A stretch of DNA of 15,075 nucleotides from the NCBI GenBank assembly GCA_023257495.1, contig JALRCC010000002.1, positions 1-15,075 of the forward strand, given 5' to 3'. The DNA comes from Rugosibacter sp. (GTDB lineage Bacteria > Pseudomonadota > Gammaproteobacteria > Burkholderiales > Rhodocyclaceae). This document shows, piece by piece, positions 8,200-14,804 of this stretch (the first letter of the stretch is position 1; each line of letters begins with the position of its first letter). Made by a program: the position numbers and the translations under genes. The notes beneath the pieces are model-generated. The model made no database searches. It worked only from the letters and a program-made list of their open reading frames with translations, and was not told where the DNA came from.

Positions 8200-9516
8200 A
8201 TGAACATCAAAGCAAACACCCGTACCTTGAAAATGGTTGCCGTCTGTGCTGCGGCATTTCTTGCCCAGGCAGCGCATGCTGTTACTGATGCTGAAATGGA
8301 CGACGCATTTTTTCCCTATAAAAAGGGTCTTCCCACCTATCCCGGTTTGAAAGCCGGCATGGTGATCAACAAAAGTAACGTAGATCAGTTCAAGGATATT
8401 ATTTCCCCGGCTCACTTTAAGTTAATTAAAGAGGGCTGGATGGAAATCCCCGTGGCTGAAACTTTTGACATGCCGCTGCCCAAGTCGTTTATTGAGGCAA
8501 CAAAGCAAAATGCGGATAAGGTAAAGCTGGGCACGACCATCGAAGGTTATGTTGCTGGTCGCCCTTTCCCGCAACAACCGTCGGCATCCGACCCTCGTGC
8601 AGGTGAAAAACTGGCTTGGAACTTCAAATATGGTTTGAACTGGGGTGATGGGGCCATCATCTATCCGTTTTATTGGCGCTATATCAATGCCAGTACGGGT
8701 GCAATTGAGCGCACCATCAAGTTTGAGTTTCACTTCTTGAACTTCATGCATCGCACGTCGAACCCTCCGATTCCGAATATCACGCCGAACCCTTCACAGC
8801 TGTATCGCGGAACTTACGTCAAAGTCATGGAGCCGTTGGATCTGAAAAATACCCAGTTGTTGATCCAGGCCTATGAAGATGATTTAAAGCGTAGCGATGC
8901 CTATCTGTATCTTGGATTTCAGCGTCGTGTGCGTCGTTTGGCCACGGGTCAGACAACCGATTCTTTCTTGGGTTCCGATTTGATGATCGAAGACTTTGAA
9001 GGCTATAACGGTCGCGTATCCGATTACAAATGGAAGTTCATAGAAACAAAAAATGCGTTGATGCCCTACTACAAGCACAACGATCTGAAAAAATTTCATC
9101 CTGACTTCAAAGAACCGGATGGCTATAAATTTGTCGGGTTTACTGGCAAGGGAAATTGCACGCCGGATATCACGTGGCAATTACGCAAGGTTCACGTGGT
9201 TGAGGGCCGCCCGGTTGATGCGGGGCACCCGATCAGTAAGCGTTTGATTTATCTCGATGCCCAGATCATGACGCCTTCCATGTCGACGATCTATGATCGG
9301 AAGGGTGAAATCTGGAAGTCATTCCAGATTGGTAAAGCGCATCCCGATTTCCATTTACCAATCAACAAAGGTTCAGGCATTCCGCTGGATGACTCTGGCT
9401 CTGTGATCGATGTGCAGTCGAACCATTGCACAGCGATTACTTTCCGCGGTGAAATTGATCCGGCTAAAAACCCGGCGACTATTTTCCAGGTGCAGAATCT
9501 GCGCGGTGGGGACTGA
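8200..9516 (+). CDS. DUF1329 family periplasmic protein (LolA/LolB-like fold family)
   Basis: This 438-residue protein is exported. Its signal peptide ends in QAAHA (A27), giving a mature start VTDAEMDD, and there is no lipobox cysteine. Features expected for DUF1329 include the N-terminal GLPTYPGLKAG segment, LAWNFKYGLNWGD, the LGSDLMIEDFEGYNG block, and near the C-terminus TWQLRKVHVVEGRP followed by KRLIYLDAQ. I recall the family as having a LolA/LolB-like half-barrel fold suited to binding a lipid-like ligand, which would make it a periplasmic carrier between the RND protein and the DUF1302 barrel; that role is inference. GAGAGAGG at 8184-8191, eight bases before the ATG, sets the start. 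It is the last gene before the strong terminator at 9551-9575. Confidence 0.92.
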   Translation: MNIKANTRTLKMVAVCAAAFLAQAAHAVTDAEMDDAFFPYKKGLPTYPGLKAGMVINKSNVDQFKDIISPAHFKLIKEGWMEIPVAETFDMPLPKSFIEATKQNADKVKLGTTIEGYVAGRPFPQQPSASDPRAGEKLAWNFKYGLNWGDGAIIYPFYWRYINASTGAIERTIKFEFHFLNFMHRTSNPPIPNITPNPSQLYRGTYVKVMEPLDLKNTQLLIQAYEDDLKRSDAYLYLGFQRRVRRLATGQTTDSFLGSDLMIEDFEGYNGRVSDYKWKFIETKNALMPYYKHNDLKKFHPDFKEPDGYKFVGFTGKGNCTPDITWQLRKVHVVEGRPVDAGHPISKRLIYLDAQIMTPSMSTIYDRKGEIWKSFQIGKAHPDFHLPINKGSGIPLDDSGSVIDVQSNHCTAITFRGEIDPAKNPATIFQVQNLRGGD

Positions 9517-9550
9517 TTGCTTAAAAAGCTTTACAAAATTTTTACCCAAG

Positions 9551-9575
9551 CGGGGGCACTAGCCCCCGTTTTTTT
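9551..9575 (+). terminator. Rho-independent terminator after the DUF1329 gene
   Basis: CGGGGGC (9551-9557) pairs with GCCCCCG (9562-9568) around an ACTA tetraloop, followed directly by seven T's (9569-9575). Flanking A's before the stem pair with the first T's and extend it. This is a textbook intrinsic terminator, so the monooxygenase gene downstream needs its own promoter or read-through. Confidence 0.93.
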
Positions 9576-9607
9576 ATAAAAATCAGAAAGTCAGGGAGGA
9601 AGCGGTC

Positions 9608-10786
9608 ATGACACAATTAACCCATGAGGAAGCGCTCAAACGGGCGGAATATGTTGGTCAGGTAGCTGAAGCCGAATTGTTTGAAGCGGACCGTAATGGC
9701 GGTTATTCAACCAAGCTTAAGGATGCCATTCATGAAACGCAGCTACACCGATTGATGCGCCCTAAACGCTATGGTGGGTTCGGCATGACACAGCGGACAT
9801 TCTCCGAGGTTGTGCGAGTGATCGGGCAGCATAGTGTGTCAGGTGCCTGGGTTACCTACTTCATGCCGCTGCATGAAACCTGGGTGGCCTTGTTGCCCCC
9901 CAAGGGACGTGAAGAAATTTTTTCTGCCGATAAATTTGTCGCAGACATATTTTTCCCGATTGGCAAGGTGGAGTATGTTGAAGGTGGCGTACGCTTAAGC
10001 GGTCAGTGGAACTGGGGTAGTGGCATCGATTTTTGCGAATGGATTGGCTTGGGCGCTATTGTGGATGTGCCAGGTACCACGATCGGTCCACAGCCGTGCC
10101 TGGTGACAGTTAAAGTTTCTGAAGGCGAAGTTATTCAGAACTGGGATACCTTTGGTCTGCGCGGAACGGGCAGTAAAGGGATTGCGGTGAAAGACGTGTT
10201 CGTGCCCTGGCATCGGGTGTTGCCGGTAGCCACGGCTAAAGCGAGTAATACGCCGCTGGGTGGCGAGTTTGATCCGGAAGAGCCGGTGTATCGCACACCG
10301 TTCATACCTGCTTTTGCCTTGGGATTTAATTCAGTGTGTGTCGGTGCCATGCAACGTTTGCAAAAAGAACTGCATACGCGCATTCGCTCACGTCAGCGCG
10401 TGGTGCTTGGTGGTCAGGAATGGGAGTCACCCGTGGCGCAGCGTAATCTGGGCGAAGTGGTAACGCAGATTGAACAGGCAGAAGCCCTGCACGAACGCTA
10501 CGTTCAACAGCTGGAAGACTGGCGCATTGCAGGTACCACTTCGGCTTCACCGCTCGAAGAAAATCGCCTGGCAGCATGGCGTTCTTCCATTGCTAAAACT
10601 GCTGCGCAGACAGGGTTTCGAGCACTCGAGCTGCTAGGCGGCGCGGCCGCGTATAAAGGCGATATTGTTGAAGTGTTTGCGCGTGACTTGATGATGGTAT
10701 CCATTCACGTCACCCAGCTTTATGAAGATCACATGATGTATTACGGACGCACGCAATATGGTTTGAGCGGGCATCCGCTGGGCTGA
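9608..10786 (+). CDS. Acyl-CoA dehydrogenase-fold flavin-dependent monooxygenase (HsaA/DszC-like, group D)
   Basis: This 392-residue protein has the three-part acyl-CoA dehydrogenase fold: an N-terminal helical part, a central beta part with LSGQWNWGSGIDFCEW (about 130-145) and GLRGTGSKGIAV (183-194), and a helical C-terminus of the 'type 2' class. These motifs resemble two-component flavin monooxygenases such as HsaA (steroid ring hydroxylation), the HpaB-like C2 oxygenase and DszC, which take reduced flavin from a separate reductase. I do not see the usual catalytic glutamate context of true acyl-CoA dehydrogenases. No reductase gene (HsaB/HpaC type) is in the window. GGGAGG at 9594-9599, close before the ATG, is a good ribosome binding site. 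A hydroxylase for an aromatic, steroid or terpenoid substrate is likely; the exact substrate is unknown. Confidence 0.87.
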   Translation: MTQLTHEEALKRAEYVGQVAEAELFEADRNGGYSTKLKDAIHETQLHRLMRPKRYGGFGMTQRTFSEVVRVIGQHSVSGAWVTYFMPLHETWVALLPPKGREEIFSADKFVADIFFPIGKVEYVEGGVRLSGQWNWGSGIDFCEWIGLGAIVDVPGTTIGPQPCLVTVKVSEGEVIQNWDTFGLRGTGSKGIAVKDVFVPWHRVLPVATAKASNTPLGGEFDPEEPVYRTPFIPAFALGFNSVCVGAMQRLQKELHTRIRSRQRVVLGGQEWESPVAQRNLGEVVTQIEQAEALHERYVQQLEDWRIAGTTSASPLEENRLAAWRSSIAKTAAQTGFRALELLGGAAAYKGDIVEVFARDLMMVSIHVTQLYEDHMMYYGRTQYGLSGHPLG

Positions 10787-10827
10787 TTGCGGCTGATCTT
10801 GTGATCTTTGCCAGGTAGCGCCGAATT

Positions 10828-10853
10828 CGCCCCGGTTTTCAATGGGGCGTTTT
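10828..10853 (+). terminator. Probable rho-independent terminator after the monooxygenase gene
   Basis: CGCCCC (10828-10833) pairs with GGGGCG (10844-10849) around a 10-base loop and is followed by four T's. The stem is short but GC-rich. It separates the monooxygenase gene from dacC, consistent with independent transcription of the cell-wall/lipoate block. Confidence 0.75.
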
Positions 10854-10888
10854 ACCATTTAGTCGGCCCGCGCAGTTTGGCAGGCAAC

Positions 10889-10894
10889 TATAAT
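10889..10894 (+). promoter_or_regulatory. Candidate -10 box of the dacC operon promoter
   Basis: A perfect TATAAT lies 31 bases before the dacC start and just after a terminator, where a promoter is expected. No good -35 hexamer is found at 16-18 bases, and there is no extended TG, so the promoter may be weak or activator-dependent. Transcription would begin near 10901. The adjacent inverted repeat CCGGCT/AGCCGG (10895-10900 and 10910-10915) overlaps the likely start and leader. Confidence 0.45.
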
Positions 10895-10925
10895 CCGGCT
10901 TTGTCTTTTAGCCGGTAATTCTGCT

Positions 10926-12071
10926 ATGCGCTATCTTTTGCTGTTGCTTGCCTGTCTGCCGTGGGCTACTGGTTTTGCCCAAACTGTGCCTCCCGTCAGT
11001 ATCCCCATCCCTGCCTTGAGCGCGCGCGCGTGGGTCTTGATTGACTACGCGACGGGGCAGGTGCTGGCGGGCCATAATGCGGAGCAGCGGCTTGAGCCGG
11101 CTTCATTGACCAAGATGATGACCACGTATCTGGTTGCCCAAGCGTTGGCAGACAAACGGTTGTCACTCCAGCAGCCTGTTGTTGTTTCCGAACGGGCCTG
11201 GCGCACGCAAGGCTCACGCAGCTTTGTGCCTGTCAATGGACAGGTGCTGGTGGATGATCTACTCAAAGGCATGGTGATTCAGTCAGGTAACGATGCTTCT
11301 GTTGCCCTGGCGGAAGCGGTGGGCGGCAGTGAGCCGGCGTTTGCCACCATGATGAATCAGACAGCGCAGCGGTTAGGCATGAAAGACACGAACTTTCTGA
11401 ATGCCAGCGGTTTTTTTGATGACGCTCAGCCCATGCATTATTCCACCGCGCACGATATGGCACGGTTAGCCGCAGCGCTGGTGCGAGATCATCCGGAAAT
11501 ACATCGTCTGCATGCGACGAAGGAATATACCTACGCGGGTATTCGTCAATACAACCGCAATCGTCTGCTATGGGCCGATCCCACGGTGGATGGTTTGAAG
11601 ACGGGCCATTCAAATGCAGCAGGATATTGTCTGGCCGCCACGTCGCTTCGTGTGCCGCGTCGCTTGATCTCTGTCGTATTAGGTGCACCCTCGGACGAAG
11701 CCCGTGCGCGCGATTCGCTTAATTTGCTGAACTGGGGTTACATGGCTTTTGATGCAATCAAAGTGTATGGCAAAGGGCAAACGATCTCGCAGTTCAAAGT
11801 ATTCAAGGGGGCGAAAAATACGGTGAAGGGCGGGGTCACAGAAGATTTGATCATTTCCGTGCCACACGGAATGGCCGCCAAACTGACCACGCGGCTAGAG
11901 AGCCCCCAGCCTTTGCTGGGCCCGATACATTCTGGAGCAAAAGTTGGCACGCTCAAGCTCGCCCTGGATGGAAAAGCGTGGGGCGAGTACCCCGTGGTCG
12001 CGTTAGAAGAAGTCCCGTTAGCGGGCTTCTTTGGGCGACTGTGGGACACGTTGGTGCTCTGGTTCCAGTAA
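10926..12071 (+). CDS. dacC: D-alanyl-D-alanine carboxypeptidase (PBP5/6 type)
   Basis: This enzyme removes the terminal D-Ala from peptidoglycan pentapeptides in the periplasm and so limits cross-linking. The 381-residue protein has a signal peptide cleaved near GFA-Q (A18). All three penicillin-binding motifs are intact: SLTK (S60, K63), SGN (120-122) and KTG (225-227). The C-terminal PBP5 domain follows, and the final amphipathic stretch GFFGRLWDTLVLWF would anchor the protein to the inner membrane face. The length fits DacA/DacC. The start gives a complete signal peptide, although the ribosome binding site is weak. The next gene begins two bases after the stop, so the two are probably coupled. 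Whether to call it dacA or dacC is arbitrary; the rlpA/ybeD/lipB neighbourhood supports the family call. Confidence 0.96.
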   Translation: MRYLLLLLACLPWATGFAQTVPPVSIPIPALSARAWVLIDYATGQVLAGHNAEQRLEPASLTKMMTTYLVAQALADKRLSLQQPVVVSERAWRTQGSRSFVPVNGQVLVDDLLKGMVIQSGNDASVALAEAVGGSEPAFATMMNQTAQRLGMKDTNFLNASGFFDDAQPMHYSTAHDMARLAAALVRDHPEIHRLHATKEYTYAGIRQYNRNRLLWADPTVDGLKTGHSNAAGYCLAATSLRVPRRLISVVLGAPSDEARARDSLNLLNWGYMAFDAIKVYGKGQTISQFKVFKGAKNTVKGGVTEDLIISVPHGMAAKLTTRLESPQPLLGPIHSGAKVGTLKLALDGKAWGEYPVVALEEVPLAGFFGRLWDTLVLWFQ

Positions 12072-12073
12072 GC

Positions 12074-12940
12074 ATGCTGTACCTGAACGGCCAATGGCTG
12101 GCACCAGAAGAGGCGCAGGTTTCGGTGATGGACCGCGGTTTTCTGTTCGGGGATGGCGTGTATGAAGTCATTCCGGTGTATTCGCGCCACCCCTTCCGGC
12201 TGGATGAGCATCTGGATCGCCTCGACCGCAGCCTTGCTGCGATACAGCTGGCGAATCCGCACACCCAGGCCGAGTGGACGGCCTTGGTGAGTCGCCTTGT
12301 TGCTGGTGCGGAATGGGATGATCAGTCGGTTTACATCCAGGTAACACGTGGGCCGATGGCGGTGCGTAATCACATCTTTCCCCCAGCGCCGGTGCCGACG
12401 ATATTGCTGTTAGCCGAGCCGATGAATCTGCCGAGCGCAGCGCAAGTCAGCGCAGGCGTGGCGGTGGTTTCTGCCGCGGATATCCGCTGGTTGCGGTGCG
12501 ATATCAAGTCCGTCTCATTGCTGGCGAATTGTCTGTTGCGCCAGCAATCGGTGATGGCAGGTTGTGCTGAAACGGTGTTGTTTCGCGATGGATTTTTGAC
12601 CGAAGGTGCTGCCTCATCGATTTTTGTGGTGCGTAACGGCGTGCTGCTTGCGCCAATGAAAAACCATCTCATGCTGCCAGGCATTACTTATGATGTGTTG
12701 CTGGAGCTTGCCGCAGCCAACGGATTACCCGTTGAAATACGCGATATTACTGAAGCTGAGACGCGCACGGCGGATGAGTTATGGCTAGCGTCATCCGCAC
12801 GTGAAGTGCTGTCGATTGTTGAACTGGATGGCGTAAAAGTCGGCGCTGGTGATACGGTAAAAGGGATGCCGGGGCCAGTATTTTTTGCCATGTATGGCTG
12901 GTATCAAGAATACAAAGCACGGGTGATGCGACATGGATAA
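12074..12940 (+). CDS. dat: D-amino acid aminotransferase (fold-type IV PLP enzyme)
   Basis: This 288-residue PLP enzyme is most like D-alanine aminotransferase (EC 2.6.1.21), which exchanges amino groups between D-amino acids and 2-oxo acids. It shows LYLNGQW, VMDRGFLFGDGVYE (18-31), the lysine in CDIKSVSLLAN (K145, the Schiff-base lysine position) and EGAASSIF (E178, expected to contact the PLP ring nitrogen). The frame is open further upstream, but those residues overlap dacC and do not resemble the family; the ATG two bases after the dacC stop gives the family N-terminus. Placement directly after a D-Ala-releasing carboxypeptidase suggests D-Ala recycling or D-Glu supply. Branched-chain aminotransferase and aminodeoxychorismate lyase are related alternatives. 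A 23-bp dispersed repeat encodes residues 255-261 (KVGAGDT) near the C-terminus. Confidence 0.92.
   Translation: MLYLNGQWLAPEEAQVSVMDRGFLFGDGVYEVIPVYSRHPFRLDEHLDRLDRSLAAIQLANPHTQAEWTALVSRLVAGAEWDDQSVYIQVTRGPMAVRNHIFPPAPVPTILLLAEPMNLPSAAQVSAGVAVVSAADIRWLRCDIKSVSLLANCLLRQQSVMAGCAETVLFRDGFLTEGAASSIFVVRNGVLLAPMKNHLMLPGITYDVLLELAAANGLPVEIRDITEAETRTADELWLASSAREVLSIVELDGVKVGAGDTVKGMPGPVFFAMYGWYQEYKARVMRHG
12835..12857 (+). repeat. Dispersed 23-bp repeat, copy 3 (inside the aminotransferase gene)
   Basis: Four A's followed by GTCGGCGCTGGTGATACGG, identical to copies 1 and 2. Here the motif is read on the coding strand and gives KVGAGDT, while copy 1 is read on the other strand and gives VSPAPTF. It sits about 29 codons before the end of the protein, in a surface-turn-like Gly/Asp-rich segment. 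The base after the motif is T, as in copy 4. Confidence 0.93.
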
Positions 12941-13196
12941 GCCTGCACTGATCGATTTTCCGTGTGATTTTCCGCTCAAGATCATGGGCGCACGCGCGGA
13001 TGATTTTGCACAGGCCATCGCTTCTGTGGTGCTCAAACATGCACCCGAATTTGATGTTGCCACGATGACCATGCGTCCTTCGCGTGCGGGCAATTACCTT
13101 GCGCTCACGTGTACCGTGCGTGCCACCTCACAAGCCCAGCTGGATGCGTTATACCTCGAACTCAGTGCGCATTCGATGGTCAAGGTCGTGTTGTGA
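12933..13196 (+). CDS. ybeD: YbeD family protein (DUF493)
   Basis: This is a small 87-residue soluble protein of the YbeD/DUF493 family, an ACT-like fold of unclear function usually found next to lipB. It shows the typical start [13 protein letters not shown], a middle [20 protein letters not shown] and the ending [15 protein letters not shown]. It overlaps the end of the aminotransferase gene by eight bases, and its stop overlaps the likely lipB start, so it is translationally linked to both. The position between dacC and lipB is as in many Proteobacteria. A regulatory role linked to lipoate metabolism has been suggested from gene context only. Confidence 0.93.
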   Translation: MDKPALIDFPCDFPLKIMGARADDFAQAIASVVLKHAPEFDVATMTMRPSRAGNYLALTCTVRATSQAQLDALYLELSAHSMVKVVL

Positions 13197-13828
13197 TTGT
13201 GCGCACGTTGGGCTGTGTGGCGTATGCACCCACATTCGTCGCCATGCAGGAGTTTACCGCTGCGCGCATGCCCGATACACCCGATGAAATCTGGCTGTGC
13301 GAGCATCCACCCGTATTCACCCAGGGGCTGTCAGGCAAGGCCGAGCATCTGTTACAGGATATTGGCATTCCGGTCGTGCAGATTGATCGAGGCGGACAGA
13401 TCACTTATCATGGTCCCGGCCAAGCGGTGGCTTACCTGCTGGTCGATCTGCGTCGTCGGCAGTTCAAGGTGCGTGAATTCGTGCAGTGTATCGAGCAGGC
13501 AGTGATCGAGGTGTTGGCTGATTATGGCGTCAGTGCCGCACGTTTGGCGGGGGCACCAGGGGTGTATGTACAGGGGGCCAAGATTGCTGCCTTAGGTTTG
13601 CGGATTAAAGGCGGCTGCAGTTATCATGGCGTGGCGCTGAACGTGAGTGTGGATCTGGCACCCTATCAGGCAATCAACCCTTGCGGGTATGCGGGCATGC
13701 GGGTGACACGCTTGTGTGATCTGGTCAAGACAGGCGATACTCCCACGGTGACACAGGTCGGCCCACAGCTGGCTCAAGCGTTGATGCAACAATTGGAAAA
13801 TTCGAACATTCGAAAACTCGACTCATGA
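13193..13828 (+). CDS. lipB: LipB, octanoyl-[ACP]:protein octanoyltransferase
   Basis: LipB moves octanoate from acyl carrier protein to the lipoyl domains of 2-oxoacid dehydrogenases and the glycine cleavage H protein, the first step of lipoate synthesis. From the GTG at 13193 it has 211 residues, the usual length. Motifs include the HPPVFTQGL region, [13 protein letters not shown], the lysine in [10 protein letters not shown] (K130) and the cysteine in NPCGYAGM (C164), matching the catalytic Lys/Cys pair. The frame is open to an ATG at 13109, but that extension lies within ybeD and is not family-like. The GTGA overlap with the ybeD stop and AAGG at 13182-13185 support GTG 13193; GTG 13199 is a possible alternative. 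Confidence 0.96.
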   Translation: MIVRTLGCVAYAPTFVAMQEFTAARMPDTPDEIWLCEHPPVFTQGLSGKAEHLLQDIGIPVVQIDRGGQITYHGPGQAVAYLLVDLRRRQFKVREFVQCIEQAVIEVLADYGVSAARLAGAPGVYVQGAKIAALGLRIKGGCSYHGVALNVSVDLAPYQAINPCGYAGMRVTRLCDLVKTGDTPTVTQVGPQLAQALMQQLENSNIRKLDS

Positions 13829-14760
13829 CTGTCAAACAAAAAGGCGCAGCGAAAACGGCCCGCATCCCGATCAAGATTGTTCCGGTTGCCTCGTCGTTGA
13901 AAAAACCCGACTGGATTCGTGTCAAGGCAGGTAATTCAGCCACGCGCTTTGGCGAAATAAAACAGATTTTAAGAAACCATCAATTGCATACGGTGTGCGA
14001 AGAAGCCTCCTGCCCCAACATCGGGGAGTGCTTTGGTAATGGCACAGCGACTTTCATGATTCTGGGTGACTTGTGCACACGGCGTTGCCCGTTTTGCGAT
14101 GTCGGGCACGGTAAACCGCTACCGCCGGATGTGGATGAGCCGTTAAAGCTTGCCCAGACTATCGCCGCGATGAAGTTGAATTATGTGGTGATCACCAGTG
14201 TTGACCGCGATGATCTGCGCGATGGTGGCGCGCAGCATTTTGTTGAGTGCATCAGACAGATTCGCCTGCTGTCGCCGCATACCAAAATAGAAGTGCTGGT
14301 GCCGGATTTTCGTGGTCGGCTCGATCTTGCCATCGACATCCTCGGCACCCAACCGCCGGACGTCATGAATCACAATATGGAAACCGTGCCGCGTCTGTAC
14401 AAACAAGCCAGGCCCGGTGCCGACTACGCGCATTCGTTGCGTCTGCTGCAAGCATTCAAGCAGCGCCACCCGCATGTGTCTGCCAAGTCCGGTCTCATGG
14501 TGGGCCTGGGTGAAAGTGACGAAGAAATTCTCGCTACGATGCGCGATATGCGCGATCACGGTGTCGAGATGCTTACGGTGGGTCAATATCTTGCACCTTC
14601 AGGCCATCATTTGCCCGTCATGCGTTATGTGCATCCCGATACTTTCGTCTCATTTGAGCAGGCTGCCATGGCCATGGGTTTTACCCATGCGGCTTGCGGG
14701 CCGATGGTGCGCTCCAGCTATCACGCTGACAGCCAGGCTCACGCCGCTGGCGCGATTTAA
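13825..14760 (+). CDS. lipA: LipA, lipoyl synthase (radical SAM)
   Basis: LipA inserts two sulfur atoms into protein-bound octanoyl groups to complete the lipoyl cofactor. The 311-residue protein has both iron-sulfur sites: the auxiliary cluster cysteines C58, C63 and C69 ([12 protein letters not shown]), and the radical SAM cysteines C84, C88 and C91 (CTRRCPFC). It also has the C-terminal RSSY motif (296-299), whose serine binds the sacrificed cluster. Length and order are normal. The ATG overlaps the lipB stop (ATGA, 13825-13828), so the pair is translationally coupled. The stop codon TAA runs directly into copy 4 of the dispersed 23-bp repeat. Confidence 0.97.
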   Translation: MTVKQKGAAKTARIPIKIVPVASSLKKPDWIRVKAGNSATRFGEIKQILRNHQLHTVCEEASCPNIGECFGNGTATFMILGDLCTRRCPFCDVGHGKPLPPDVDEPLKLAQTIAAMKLNYVVITSVDRDDLRDGGAQHFVECIRQIRLLSPHTKIEVLVPDFRGRLDLAIDILGTQPPDVMNHNMETVPRLYKQARPGADYAHSLRLLQAFKQRHPHVSAKSGLMVGLGESDEEILATMRDMRDHGVEMLTVGQYLAPSGHHLPVMRYVHPDTFVSFEQAAMAMGFTHAACGPMVRSSYHADSQAHAAGAI

Positions 14761-14782
14761 AAAGTCGGCGCTGGTGATGCGG
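14760..14782 (+). repeat. Dispersed 23-bp repeat, copy 4 (lipA stop/rep leader)
   Basis: Four A's followed by GTCGGCGCTGGTGATGCGG: one base different (A to G) from the other three copies. The first A is the last base of the lipA TAA stop. The motif ends 22 bases before the rep start, so it fills most of the intergenic space. It shows no stem-loop or T tract of its own. Confidence 0.92.
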
Positions 14783-14804
14783 TAACCATGCGGCGGCATT
14801 TGTC

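Noticed and set aside
8239..8246. GCCGTCTG, eight bases of the Neisseria uptake sequence
   Set aside because: Only a partial match, a single copy, and inside the DUF1329 signal-peptide codons; expected by chance.
11978..12073. N-terminal extension of the aminotransferase frame into dacC
   Set aside because: The extra residues are Arg-rich, overlap the dacC coding end and precede the conserved LYLNGQW start of the family.
12383..12391. CCAGCGCCG in the aminotransferase gene as a possible fifth repeat copy
   Set aside because: Shares only a short GC-rich core with the reverse complement of the motif and none of the flanking bases.
13109..13192. N-terminal extension of the LipB frame into ybeD
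   Set aside because: Not seen in LipB proteins; GTG at 13193 overlaps the ybeD stop and has an upstream AAGG.
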